Below, piece after piece: positions 1-10,402 of a stretch of DNA of 64,000 bases. Positions within the stretch are counted from its first letter, which is position 1. The number at the start of each line of letters is the position of its first letter. Position numbers and translations under genes: made by a program. The notes beneath the pieces are model-generated. The model saw only the letters and a list, made by a program, of their open reading frames with translations, was not told the origin of the DNA and made no database searches. The DNA is from Aphelenchoides besseyi (lineage: Eukaryota > Nematoda > Chromadorea > Rhabditida > Aphelenchoididae), in contig JAMPIQ010000001.1 of NCBI GenBank assembly GCA_024699855.1, positions 4,278,001-4,342,000 of the forward strand, written 5' to 3'.

Positions 1-1
1 G

Positions 2-142
2 GTCGTTGTAGTGAATGGAAGCGTTGAAAACGAGATGTCTGGTGAAACAACGAGCAATGAAGATGCCAGTGAACTTATGGAGCCCTACGAGAAACCTAAA
101 CGACGCAATGCGCTTCTTCGACGTTTTGTTTTCTCAAAATAA
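2..142 (+). CDS. 3' end of an unidentified gene (partial)
   Basis: An open frame enters from the left edge and runs 46 codons to a TAA. The visible C-terminus is acidic and then basic, ending in a cluster like KPKRRNALLRRFVFSK. No domain can be recognised from this tail. The gene is cut by the window edge, and its 3' end faces the 3' end of the oxidoreductase on the other strand, 140 bp away. Function unknown. Confidence 0.5.
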   Translation, partial: VVVVNGSVENEMSGETTSNEDASELMEPYEKPKRRNALLRRFVFSK

Positions 143-282
143 GCAACTTTGATAGCCATTTATCCAAACAATCTCATGTTTGTCGATTGAATTGTTTAAG
201 TAAAACAAAACTGAAAAAGAGCTATAACAATTTGTGAACTCTGTAACATTCAAATGTAAATGTGAACAACAAGAAGAAGCAA

Positions 283-1630
283 TCAGTTCTTATCTTGCGG
301 ATACTCCACGGTCAACTCTCGACGAATTGTGTCCAAAATTTCGTGGACTTTGATACTCGTGCTCAACGAATAAACATCACTTTCGATTTCGTCTGTAAAC
401 CTAATCTTATTAATAAAAGCCACTGATCAGAAACAGTTTTTGATTTTGTCATAAACGTGATCTGCTTCCAAATGAAGTCCATCGCTATTGAATGGACGAT
501 TCGCGGGATTTTCAGTGGGAAATTCCAATGTTTCTCGTTTTCCGTTGAAATCTCCCGTTATTTTTGTGCATTTTTCTGCACACCAGAACACTTCAGGAAT
601 CTAAAATTCACAAATATAGCTGAACAATATTTCAACTGCAGTTCACTTGTTTTGTCCGTTTTCAAATGAAACAAAAGCCGAGCAAGGTGTGAAATTATTG
701 CTGTTGAAGTAAATGACGCTGTGACGATCATCAGTGAACCGAAGAGTAATGTTCGCATATTTTTCGATACCTGAACTTTCATTTAATCCAAAGATCTTTC
801 ATATCGTTCACCTTTTTCATCCTTTTCGCCAACAACGTGTATTGACGATGGACTTTCGTTTTCAAAAACGTGCAGCGTAGTTGCAATGCAATACACGACA
901 ATATCGGTTATCGGACCTTAAAATGACATAATTGTAAACAAAAGCGCCTAACTTACTTTCACCATGTTCCAAAACCCGACGAGATGAAGGCTAAACTTCT
1001 GAGTTCGTAAGTTTGAAAGTAAAACAAACCAAATTGATACCGAAGTTGCAATGAAATAGTTTGACTTTTCCCAATTCTTTGGATTTTGTTATCTCTTGAA
1101 CTTTGGACCATACGGGAAGAAATAGCGTACACATTGCCTAAAATCAGAAGATTAATTGAAGTCCACAAAACAACATGACCTCCATTACAAATTTATTCAT
1201 TTCATGCGCTTTTTCCACGATTTCTTTGACCTCACGGCTATTCACTCCCATCGCTTTTTCGACAAGAACATGCTTCCTGGCGTCCAACGACTTGATCGTC
1301 CATTCCAAGTGCATGTGATTCAAAAGTGCAATATAAACGATGTCTAAGACCAGTGAATGAAATTGCTTTAAGAACCTACCTATGTTATCGTCTTTGATTA
1401 ACTCCGCATAACTTCCGTATGCTTTCGCATCGTCCAGTTTTTGGTTTTTGACGAATTCATTTGCTCTTTCGAGGGAGCTTGCGGCAACAGCAACGACCTT
1501 AAACCAAACGTTGTCTCAAAACCATTAAACTTACCTTATTTTTCCGTTTGCAATATTGATTCATAGATCGGACGAACTCATTTGCTATGGAACCACAGCC
1601 AATTACTCCCCATTTTAGTTCAATGGTCAT
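283..1630 (-). CDS. Gfo/Idh/MocA-family oxidoreductase, trans-1,2-dihydrobenzene-1,2-diol dehydrogenase-like
   Basis: The start at 1630 reads MTIELKWGVIGCGSIANEF, an N-terminal Rossmann fold with GxGxxA. Exons by eye are 1535-1630, 1380-1497, 1180-1343, 1030-1137, 957-990, 812-916 and then 771 downward, with introns of 36-42 bp. Family landmarks follow in order: HMHLEWTIKSLDARKHVLVEKAMGV in the place of the usual EKPMGVN (Pro replaced by Ala), KFVMEAMCTLFLPVW, HCNFGINL, ITDIVVYC and a C-terminus ending LTVEYPQDKN. This order and length match mammalian dihydrodiol dehydrogenase (DHDH), which oxidises trans-dihydrodiols and pentoses with NADP+. The exon joins near 640-700 and 420-470 are the least certain. 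The true substrate in worms is unknown. No frameshift is needed, so the gene looks intact. Confidence 0.8.
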
Positions 1631-2744
1631 TGCCGAACTCACGAGCAATTTGTTCAAAAAGAACTCGTTGTTTTTTGGTCACGTCTATTGCTCCGTTCGT
1701 TCGCTCGTTGTTTTCATTTCCCCGAGAACAGATGCTCTTAACAAAAACAAAAATGTTTGCAATAACGTGTCGGCAATAAACAATCGATTTTTTTCAAACT
1801 GAAACTAGGATTTGAAATCAAAGTTCACTGAGCGGAAACGTCCAATTAAGCAATAAGTTTACAAGACAGATGTTTCGCTAATTACTAAATTCAGAAGTGC
1901 CGATTAGAACGAGCAAACTGAAGCTTACATAAGAAGCGAGTTTAGTGAATTAAATTTGTTCAGTTCTGTGATTTTATTTCTGTGAAACAACATCATTGAA
2001 CGTTTGAAATTATTCTCTTTCGTAGACATTTAAGTACGCACAAACAATCAGTTTTTAAGTTTTCCCAAGAGAAATACGAATCTATTTGCAACACTCCATA
2101 ATGGTTGACGATTGATGAAACTCACAACAAACTCTCAATCGAATACATCAAATTTTGTTCTACTTCCAAGTAATTTGGTCTGTTATCAAATATATCGACT
2201 GTTTTGTTGTTGAATTGAATAAAAGTAATTATAACAATCTTATCGGTCCAATAGTTTCAGTGAACAAAGTCGATCAACTAGTGGCTCGTTAGAGGTCAAG
2301 CTGCAGCTGGGCAGCACCAGGTTCGTATATCCTGACCGAGAGCCATTTTGTCTGATCGTATACTCTCTCTGCGACAAAAGGCGTTATTTTTGTAGAGTAG
2401 GTGAACGCGAGGAGCCAAATGGCGATCATGGACTATTTGGTCGCGGCAGCGAGTCGTTCAATCCTTTGCTTGCCTAAAAGTGCCAACGATACATACTCCT
2501 GTTTTTCGATCTTTTAATTTGTACCAGAGGCTGGTCGCCGTTACCGTGTTTTGATTCGTTCGGTTTCTGTTTGGCCCAAACTGTTGATTTCAAGTTCATT
2601 TGAGATTTCGTCGATTAGTTTTCGTTATAATTATTTCTTTCAAAGTTTCATCATTCGTTGAGTTACTTTTACTGGTCTCGGTATTTGAGTTAATATTGCC
2701 TGGTCGATCTCGTTTAGTTTTTTTCTACCTCCGCCTTGTAACCG
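1631..2744. other. Intergenic region; holds repeat copy A
   Basis: No convincing gene is visible. The segment 1810-1948 is one copy of a repeat that recurs, split in two, at 6969-7017 and 7561-7652. The remainder is AT-rich sequence with scattered stops in all frames. Confidence 0.5.
1810..1948 (+). repeat. Dispersed repeat, copy A (contiguous)
   Basis: This stretch of about 139 bp is nearly identical to two separated blocks near 7 kb. Its left part includes TTCACTGAGCGGAAACG and its right part CAAGACAGATGTTTCGCTAA. In copy A the blocks abut at ATAAGTTTACAAG. In copy B they are 543 bp apart. It is either an old transposable-element fragment or a duplicated intergenic segment. Confidence 0.85.
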
Positions 2745-3026
2745 ATGATAAATGTTCAAATCGAACCTAAAACCATTCGCCACGAATCCATCGTATTGAG
2801 AAGCGGGAACTTTGTGAGGCTCGACGCAACTCTGATGTACTGGGCGGACACCGATGACTGTTGAGAACAGATGTTCTTACAGTTTACCAAGGTGGAACTC
2901 TTGGGGTTGACAAAAACCGATTGGCTGCCGAAACCCGCAAGAGTTCTTCTCCACAAATTTATGTTTCACAGTGGAGTAGAACTCACAAGGAAAAGTTACG
3001 ACTTGTCCGAGCCCGATTCGAGTAAA
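2745..3026 (+). pseudogene. Possible small gene or gene remnant at the edge of the foldback
   Basis: ATG at 2745 opens a 39-codon frame (MINVQIEPKTIRHESIVL onward) ending at TGA 2862. After an acceptor-like TTCTTACAG, two frames stay open. One ends in the basic tail THKEKLRLVRARFE at 3026. Joining the two pieces needs a 23-nt intron, much shorter than any other in the window. The last codons lie inside the left foldback arm, so an inverted copy of the same tail occurs near 4030-4077. I do not recognise the protein. A decayed or captured gene end is more likely than a working gene. Confidence 0.2.
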
Positions 3027-3273
3027 TTTGGTATCAATCGATGCGTCTGAGTGTGCTGATCACTAAATGGTAGGTCATTTTTTCCCGGATTCAGAATCCG
3101 AAAAGTTATAGGCAAAATCCAAAACTTTTGCGTTTTTTATGGTTTTAGAGGTTCTCGACTATGGGAAATCCGAATCGGAACTTCTTTTTTTGTTATCATG
3201 CTTCAGAAGCGAGATATGGAACATCAATGTTCTTTTGTCGATATAAGCGCGCGTTTCGTATTCGAGAGCGTGA

Positions 3274-3344
3274 GTAGGGGTGGCCGAGTGGTTAGTGAAG
3301 CGGGCGGCCGTGAGCGGGCGATGGTTCGACTCCGACTGCGGTAA
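3274..3344 (+). repeat. tRNA-like pol III promoter unit in left arm (tRNA-Ser-like)
   Basis: Box A TGGCCGAGTGG (3281-3291) and box B GGTTCGACTCC (3323-3333) both match the internal pol III consensus exactly and are 42 bp apart. The presumed acceptor halves do not pair and no clean anticodon stem forms, so this is a tRNA-derived relic or SINE head, not a working tRNA. Confidence 0.6.
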
Positions 3345-3725
3345 CTATACACTTCTTGATGGGTTTGTGTGGAATTCAAATTCTCTTCGCAAATTACGCG
3401 TTTATTTGCGTGTTTGTGACCGACAAGTCCTCTAAAAAAGGCTTTGAAATAAAGAGAAAAAATCGGTTTCACAAGCAGGTGGGTGTACGTTGAACAGCTC
3501 CAAAATTGAAAATCACTTGATGTTGACAAAAAGTCTAGATGGATCGAACATTCAACCACTGGTTCACCTGCTTTTCGCGCCAAACAACGCACTTTTGCAA
3601 TCGAAATTCGAAGATACGATAAAATTAATGAATAAAATCATAATAGGAAGTGTGATGGTACGTGTAAAAACACAAAAATTTTTTTGAAATTTAAAAGTTC
3701 AAAACCGCAAAACAATCTAGAATAT

Positions 3726-3796
3726 TTACCGCAGCCGGAGTCGAACCATCGCCCGCTCACGGCCGCCCGCTTCACTAACCACTCGGCCACACCTAC
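3726..3796 (-). repeat. tRNA-like pol III promoter unit in right arm
   Basis: This is the mirror copy of the left-arm unit. On the minus strand, box A lies at 3779-3789 and box B at 3737-3747. The two units are convergent and would transcribe toward each other across the central spacer if active. Confidence 0.6.
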
Positions 3797-4789
3797 TCAC
3801 GCTCTCGAATACGAAACGCGCTTATATCGCCAAGAAAACATTGATGCTCCATATCTTGCTTCTAAAGCATGATAACAAAAAACGGAATTTGGATTTCCCA
3901 TAGTCGAGATCCTCTAAAACCATAAAAAACGCAAAAGTTTTGGATTTTGCCTATAACTTTTCTGAATCCGGAAAAAATGACATACCATTTAGTGATCAGC
4001 ACACTCAGACGCATCGATTGATACCCAATTCACTCGAATCGGGCGCGGACAAGTCGTAACTTTTCCTTGTGAGTTCTGTTAGATTTCAAAATGGGAAGTA
4101 TTTTGCGCTCGGAAGCACTAAAACTGACCTTTCCTCTATCCTTGATAATCGTCGCAAAACGTATTATTCTTTGTTTTTCAATAGGTTTTAGTGAAAGCAT
4201 ATGGATTAGTACATAAATTGAGTGTTTTCGCGCCACAAACGAAATATACACGACACGCAAGTTACACGAACGCAAGTAAAATATTAGGGTTATTATTCAA
4301 CGTTTAATTTCGTTATTTGGTATTAGTGTCGATCAGTCACGTATTGCTTGTAATCATTGAATATTTTTAAACTATCAAACTCTGCGTTCATGGCCATTGA
4401 TCTCATCATATATCGTATTATATTTACATTACTATGTTTGCTTCTACAGCAGTTTCAATTATATAATCGTATGTAATTTGCATTGCAAACTGAAGTGATG
4501 GCATTCAATTGAAGGAAACTGAACCATTTGGCTAGTCAGCCAATCAGACGAAACGAACTGGTAGAAACTGGGGGTTGTTGTGAGCAGTCCAACTGTCGGG
4601 CGGAAAACACGTCAGAGAATTTGCGCAAAAATAGCATTGATAAAAAAAACATTCAAATAGAAGACCTTTGGACAAAATTTTAACGAAATTTTGAGCGAAT
4701 AGAAAAATACATTTCAGAAATTAGACTAGATTAAAAATAGTTTAATTGTAGCCATCACAGATGTCAATATTTATCGTCCAACAACGGAA

Positions 4790-4880
4790 AAAATTGTATG
4801 ACTGGACCCGGAATCGAACCTGCGACCCCCTGATCCAATGCTACCGTTTTGCCTCTACACCACGAGCGCTTGGCCATATT
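4790..4880 (-). repeat. Second tRNA-derived, SINE-like head
   Basis: On the minus strand, box A TGGTGTAGAGG (4852-4862) and box B GGTTCGATTCC (4810-4820) fit the pol III consensus with 42-bp spacing. The 7-bp acceptor halves (GCGCTCG and TCCAGTC) do not pair and the T stem is poor, so it is not a functional tRNA. The sequence differs from the foldback unit, so it is a separate tRNA-derived family. Confidence 0.5.
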
Positions 4881-5077
4881 TTCTAGGGTTTAGTAAAATT
4901 TCAATAACTTTTCAAATTTTTAATTAAATTTACAATAAATATTTATCATATCTGCTATTTCTCATGGTGCGAATTCACTGATTTTTTTACGTGATAAGAT
5001 TTGTTCGTTCTCGAGATATTGGGCCAAATGAGACATGATGACAAATTTTCTCTTATTATGAAGTGATTTTCAGAACA

Positions 5078-6312
5078 ATGAACAACTCAGCAACTGGCAA
5101 TGGTGCTTCCAAAAGCCACCAAGAACTCATGGCCAACGGGACATTCGCAAAGTCAAAGAGAGGTCTGATCTGCGAAACTCTCTTTGACGATTGCTACTTT
5201 GCGCACCCACATTCCATTTGTGGTACTAATGGCCGTTATCAAGTGGTGTACAAGCCCAACGAAGAAAGAACATACGGCCTTGTCGACACATTCAACAACG
5301 TTCAGAAGTGAGTTTGTGTTATACTTTTTGTTTTGAGTTGTATTTTTCAGAGAACTAACTATCGACATTTCTGCCGTTGGGGACTTGGAAGGAGACGATC
5401 CATTGAGTTGGGGACCCTTTCATTTCGATAACACCGTTGGGTTTTTTGGTAGGGTGGAACAATTAGCAGAAAACAACAGAGCGTTTTTGTTTTGCGGGGA
5501 CTTAGATTTTGTTAATTGTATTCTCAAAATCAACACTGTGACCGAAATACCCGGTTCATACGAGTGTGCACGCCTTTTCGATACCAAAACTGAATACTGG
5601 GTAGTCACCGAAAACACAAACGAGGCCTTTCCACTAAGTATTCTTAATTACAAATGGGTCAATGGTCGTTTTTTGCACCAAAACACAATCAATTTGGGAC
5701 AAAAAATCTCCTTTCCAAGTCTTCAAAATGGCAAATTGTTCGGATGGTTAATGATCGACTCGCCAGTGTTCCCATCTTCTATGGATCAAGCAAAGTTCAT
5801 TGAAGTTTCGCTGGCTGATGGATCAACAAAACAACACAACATTGAAGAAAAGAATCGGTTAACCGAAAGAGTGGATGAAGTATGTTTTTGATTTAGTCTT
5901 TTTTTACGTTTTTTCTTTAGTTTTCTCGCACTGTTTGGATCGAGGACAAATTTTTGATTGGATTGTACAATCTCGATGATGATGTGTCGACGATTGTACA
6001 GTTTGATGCATCGAAGAAAGAGTGGAAGACGACTGAAATGGAAACAGAAGGAGAAATAACGGAAATGTCGACAACTGATGGCCTGCTGATTGTCAACTCT
6101 AAAAAACCAGGCAACAAACTGATTCGAACTTATCGTTTCAATTACAAGTAAGTGCATTGTCTTTGTGTTAAGTTTATTGTTTTAGTCAAACCGACTCGTT
6201 GACTCATTTGACGTGGGGAGCAATGCGCCAACACTCAGGTTTCAACCCTGAGTTCTACAATTCGTTCATCAGCAAGATCCCAAAGAACTCTCATTTCCAT
6301 CCGTTATGGTGA
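5078..6312 (+). CDS. Unrecognised 370-aa protein, possibly beta-propeller-like
   Basis: Exons are 5078-5307, 5351-5879, 5921-6147 and 6186-6312. Phases agree at every join and total 371 codons including TGA. The ATG follows TTTTCAGAACA, a likely trans-splice acceptor, and AATAAA lies at about 6539. No signal peptide or membrane segment is visible. The body alternates short beta-strand-like stretches with aromatic and Asp/Gly turns (RTVWIEDKFLIGLYNLDDD, STIVQFDASKKEW), which suggests repeated antiparallel sheets as in a propeller. I recognise no family signature. It is likely a lineage-specific cytosolic protein. Gene structure is confident, function unknown. Confidence 0.75.
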
Positions 6313-6609
6313 AAGAGTAGTGGATCAGTGAAGAACTCACTTGTCATTTAATGCTGACAAACACCAGTTGATTTGTAGTGCCCACAGATTATCAATGTTT
6401 CTTCGACCTACTAGTTTCTGCAGAGCAATCTCATTTATGTAATCTTGTCACCGTTGTAAAGAAACCTTTTGTCCTTTGTTATTTTGAACCATTTTTTTAA
6501 GTGCTAATCAATTATGGGCCATGTTTTATATTCACATCAATAAAATAAATATACGTCTTTAGGAACTTATTTGGCTATAATGAAAGATGATATTATCTGG
6601 AAATAACGG

Positions 6610-6786
6610 CTAGAAACATTTTCGTGAACGTTTCGCATATCGTCTCAACTCGTTTGAGTTCTCGGACAACGGAGAGTCAAGGTTTTGTGGTTGAATGTGA
6701 TCGTGTGGATTAAAGTTGTAGGTGGTAATGTTTGGGTTAAAATCGTAGAAATCGTTATGATTTGCAGCTTCTGATCTCTTCGTCAT
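6610..6786 (-). CDS. Possible small basic-tailed peptide (58 aa), doubtful
   Basis: An open frame from ATG at 6786 reads MTKRSEAANHNDFYDFNPN and ends in the basic tail RRYAKRSRKCF. The composition is Asn/His/Pro-rich. An acceptor-like TTTCCCAG lies upstream. It has no recognisable domain, and its neighbours give no support. It may be a single exon or a chance frame. Confidence 0.2.
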   Translation of the reverse strand: MTKRSEAANHNDFYDFNPNITTYNFNPHDHIQPQNLDSPLSENSNELRRYAKRSRKCF

Positions 6787-6968
6787 GGCACTAGTGCTCA
6801 CTGGGAAATCGTCGTTTAGCAGGCTACAGTAGTAGCTGGTTATAAAGGTTGAATTTGGCGACGCCTATACGGTAACTAATTAAGTTGCGAAATTGCGAGC
6901 TGTGGAGATGTGTGAATAACGGGAACCACGCACTCGCCTTCAGCTTTTTTTCAAATCAAAGCTACAAT

Positions 6969-7652
6969 TTTAAATCAAAGTTCACTGAGCGGAAACGCCC
7001 AATTAAGCAATAAGTTTTGCCGGAATTAGCAATTTTCGAAGAGGTTCTTTTTCCAGTTGGTTTTGGTTTATCTTGAAATAGATTTCAAACCTTAGACTTA
7101 GGTTAATAAAGCTCTTACTGATAAAAAGGACACGAGATAATTACGTTAAAAACACGAATGAAAAAAGGAGGATGGGAGAGAGAAAAAAAGTGAGATAAAA
7201 AAAACTGTCAAAAAAGGCGAGTGATCCCCGATCATTACGAGGCGTCGTTTAAATACAAATTCCGGTTATTGGACAATCTGCAAAAAGGGGAGGAGAAATG
7301 ACCAACGCCGACTGGCAGAAAGGTGTAAAGCGGCGTCTTCTTTTGATAGCTAGATATCCGGCGGTCAGCAACAAAAAGAACAATCGAATAAGGAACGCCA
7401 GATTGCCTGGCGGTTAAACAACAAAGAGTCATTCGAATGAAGAACGCCAGGTTGCCCGGCGGTTAAACGAAAAAAGGTCATTTCACTTACAACTCAAAGA
7501 ACACAAATGATCAGTTGACCATTCAAAATTTGTAATTCGATAATTTAACACTTCTCGACAGTTTACAAGACAGATGTTTCGCTAATTACTAAATTCAGAA
7601 GTGTCGATTAGAACGAGCAAACTGAAGCTTACATAAGAAGCGAGTTTAGTGA
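6969..7652 (+). repeat. Dispersed repeat, copy B, interrupted by a 543-bp insertion
   Basis: The left block 6969-7017 and right block 7561-7652 together match copy A at 1810-1948. The 543 bp between them (7018-7560) is absent from copy A. GTTT occurs at both junctions (7014-7017 and 7561-7564), as a 4-bp target-site duplication would. The ends of the insert show only a weak inverted match (TGCCGG versus TGTCGA), so a specific element class cannot be assigned. Confidence 0.75.
7382..7479 (+). repeat. 49-bp tandem duplication inside the insertion
   Basis: Two direct 49-bp units (7382-7430 and 7431-7479) share GAACGCCAG-TTGCC-GGCGG-TTAAAC with about 80% identity. A weaker partial unit (CCGGCGGTCAGCAAC) precedes them near 7350. 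Each unit holds a small inverted motif, GCCAGnTTGCCnGGC. Confidence 0.65.
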
Positions 7653-8733
7653 GTTGTGGAATATGTTCACAGGCTTCAGGCTCAGTAAACTTGTGCATAG
7701 TTTATGTATGTTTTCGAACAAGCTAAATGTACTTTCCTAATGAACACACGCAATCTGGAACCTGTTTGTTTTTACCGGGTAAAGTTCATTAAATGAACTA
7801 ACGATTGTATTTTGATTCGGGCAATGAACAGACGACTGTCCAAAGTTCTCGGACTAAATCGCGTGTTTCTTCGAATCTAAAAGGAAAATGTTTTCGATCA
7901 AAATTTTCAACATCCAGTTATTTAGTACGATGCTCCTGATAAACTCTCTACTTTGACGCATTTCACATGACTTTTACGTTTCTTTTGTCAATTTGCACTT
8001 TGCAAGGCTGCGGAGCTATCAATTAGTAGTGACGGTTCGCTTAGTAATTAGAACCATCTCATTTTAAGACCGTCAAAGAGTAATTGGTCAACATTTGCCA
8101 GTAGACGACGGCTGATTTTGTTTTACACAGACGTCCGGAATAAGTGTATAGTGGTAATGAGATCACGTGTTCGAGAAAGTGCAAATTCGAGCATATTCGT
8201 CAAGGAAATCTACGCAGACGTAGAATTGCTCTTCTAAAACACTTGTGCTCAAGCCGATGTTAACACCGGAACTCGATTTTGCATTACTAATCCTCAGAGT
8301 AAAATGACAGTTCTATTTTCATCACTGTTGCTATAAAATTCAATAAAAGTGCTTACCGTAACATTGTTACTGTTAGCGTACGAGTTCCTTCATCAGAATG
8401 ATTTTGTTGTTATTTTGATTTAAAGTCTACTTATGTTGCATAGAATGTAAGTAATTTATTCGATTAGACTGTTATTCTGTATGCAAATCTCCATTCCTTC
8501 ACGGTAGAAAATAACTCACAAGCCTTTTGCACGAAGTTGATAAATGGCACTTGAGTCTACTTTTGATTATGCACGTCTCTGATAAGATGATAGTAAAAAC
8601 AATGCCCCATGTAATTTCCGCACCGTCTATTCTCCAGAAAATCAATTATGTTCGGAAGTTGACCGTTACGCGATGGGATTCTCTTAAGTGAAAGATAGCT
8701 TTCAGGTTCAACTCGTTTCTTTCCCAATACCGA
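7653..8733. other. Intergenic region, no gene seen
   Basis: About 1.1 kb without a convincing coding frame. It contains the upstream region of the chemoreceptor gene. No promoter motif could be assigned by eye. Confidence 0.4.
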
Positions 8734-9916
8734 ATGATTGACATCTCAGCGTTTAATAAGCACGATTTCGTGATATCACTAATGGGTCTCTTCACTAATC
8801 TTCTGCTTTTTTACATGAATCGATCTCTAACCAGTCCGACATTTCGTAACTACAGCCATCTAATACTCATTTACTGTCTGAATGACATTATCTACAGCGT
8901 AGTCGCCCTAGTGTGTCAACGAGTAAGCCAAAGGATATAATCTTTGAAATAAGCTACTTTCAGGTCATTGAACTTCGTAACGGGAACCTGTTTCATTTGG
9001 GATATGGTCTCGAAGACAAAGTGTTTCCAGCTGCAGCGTTGTTCATTGAGGCATTAAATGAAATTGTGTGCATGCAAACATCCACAATCCTTGCAACTCA
9101 ATATTACTTTCGATATCTTCTTATCTCAAAGTAAGTTTTGAAAATGCGGAATTGTTAAACGAACAAATTCAGCAATCGTAAACCAACCGATAAGCTTCTT
9201 CTGTTTCTAATGCTATTGTCAACCTTGGCCTCTGTAATATTCGGAGTATCAGACGTTTTTAGTTCCATAAACTCAGCGAAAAGAGAAAAAGAATTTTACA
9301 CAAAACAGTTGAGTGATTGGATCACAAGAGACAAAAGCATTCATTTGAGCAGCGTTAACGACTTAGTGAGTGAATAAAACTGCCAATAAATGTAACGATA
9401 CTTCCAGCGTGATCTTTCCACTAAGATCCATTTCGGTCTTGGAACGATCATTATATTCGCATCGTATACAATAGTCGGTGTCTACGGTTATAAAACATTG
9501 ATGTTAATGCGTTCTTCCGCTCCCTCTTTAGTTGTGGGTAAGAACACGAAAGCGATGGTCAATCAGTTCACAAGAAACCTTTTTATTGCGGTCGGTCAAT
9601 TTCTAACAGCCATTACCTTGGTTTTTAGACAGGAATCAGTGTTTGCTGTGCTGTTTTGCCGGCTACCTACTTGTTCATTTACGTCGTTTTCCAACCGGAA
9701 ATTCCCGCTGTCGGTGTCTTTATCTCCTCAATTTACACTTGGAATCCATTGGCTAACAGTCTGGTTACAATTTGTGTGATACGTCCCTATCGCGAACATT
9801 TGATTTCCATTGTCACGTTTAAAAGATGGAAAAAAACAAATGCCGTTGAAAACTTCACAACGAACATATATGTTGGTAAAACGGAAAGATTCACTAGTTC
9901 GCAAACTAGGTCATGA
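8734..9916 (+). CDS. Nematode serpentine (7-TM) chemoreceptor
   Basis: Five exons (8734-8922, 8964-9130, 9173-9365, 9408-9590, 9629-9916) join in phase to give about 340 aa with seven hydrophobic stretches. The last segment, SSIYTWNPLANSLVTICVIR followed by PYR, is the hallmark end of TM7 in nematode Str/Srd-type chemoreceptor families. These are G-protein-coupled receptors of sensory neurons that detect small molecules. There is no cleavable signal peptide, and the N-terminus runs directly into TM1 as is usual for the class. A poly(A) signal AATAAA lies at about 9955. The subfamily cannot be fixed by eye. No stop or frameshift is seen, so it looks functional. Confidence 0.85.
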
Positions 9917-9994
9917 CTTTTATGTTTCTTGGACTTTTGTGATTGTTCGTGTTGAATAAAATTCACATCCAAAGTTCTTAATATAGGAGGTTAT

Positions 9995-10345
9995 ATGGCA
10001 GCTCAAGTAGATTTGGTAGAACAGTTGCAAACAACGATTTGCTTTTTAAAATCAGAACTTGTGTGCGAGAAGTTCGATTGCATTCATTTGCCGTTACAAC
10101 AATAGGTTTTCGAAGGCCATCAAACATCTTGTCCGCCAATGTCTGAACTTTAAAAGCAATTGGACGACTTCAACAAATCACTCGAGAGCTCACAACCGAC
10201 TCATGTTCAAGATGTTCTTTCTCAGATTCTTCTCACAAGATCAAAGTCAAATGAAGTGGTTCGACAACTATGCTTTAGTTGCCTTACTCCTTTGATTATC
10301 TTCGACTCAGACAACCACTCAATTTCGACTTATTGGTTTATTTGA
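9995..10345 (+). CDS. Small coiled-coil protein (84 aa), hypothetical
   Basis: ATG 9995 reads MAAQVDLVEQLQTTICFLKSEL. A 96-bp intron (10061-10156, gtgtgc...taaaag) joins in phase to QLDDFNKSLESSQ and onward to TGA 10343. Leucines and isoleucines spaced in heptads suggest a short amphipathic helix. The start is only about 80 bp past the chemoreceptor stop and 35 bp past its poly(A) signal, a spacing seen for downstream genes of nematode operons. I do not recognise the family. The intron choice is the weakest point, because reading through gives a stop after 37 codons. Confidence 0.4.
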
Positions 10346-10402
10346 TCAAAATTTCAAGAGTTAGGACATTAAGAATAATTGGAATCACAAATTGCGCTAT
10401 GA

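Larger units (their letters stand above)
2979..4077. repeat. Foldback element: ~360-bp inverted arms around a 381-bp centre
   Basis: The left arm (2979-3344) and right arm (3726-4077) are near-perfect reverse complements, differing only by scattered substitutions and small gaps. Shared landmarks include AGAACTCACAAGGAAAAG at the outer ends, TGATCAGCACACTCAGACGC within, and CTGCGGTAA at the inner ends. Each arm carries a tRNA-like pol III promoter near its inner end. The central 3345-3725 is unrelated AT-rich sequence. It could be a foldback transposon, or an inverted duplication of a SINE plus flank. Confidence 0.9.

Noticed and set aside
3274..3344. Functional tRNA-Ser gene
   Set aside because: A and B boxes are perfect, but acceptor and T stems do not pair and no anticodon loop forms.
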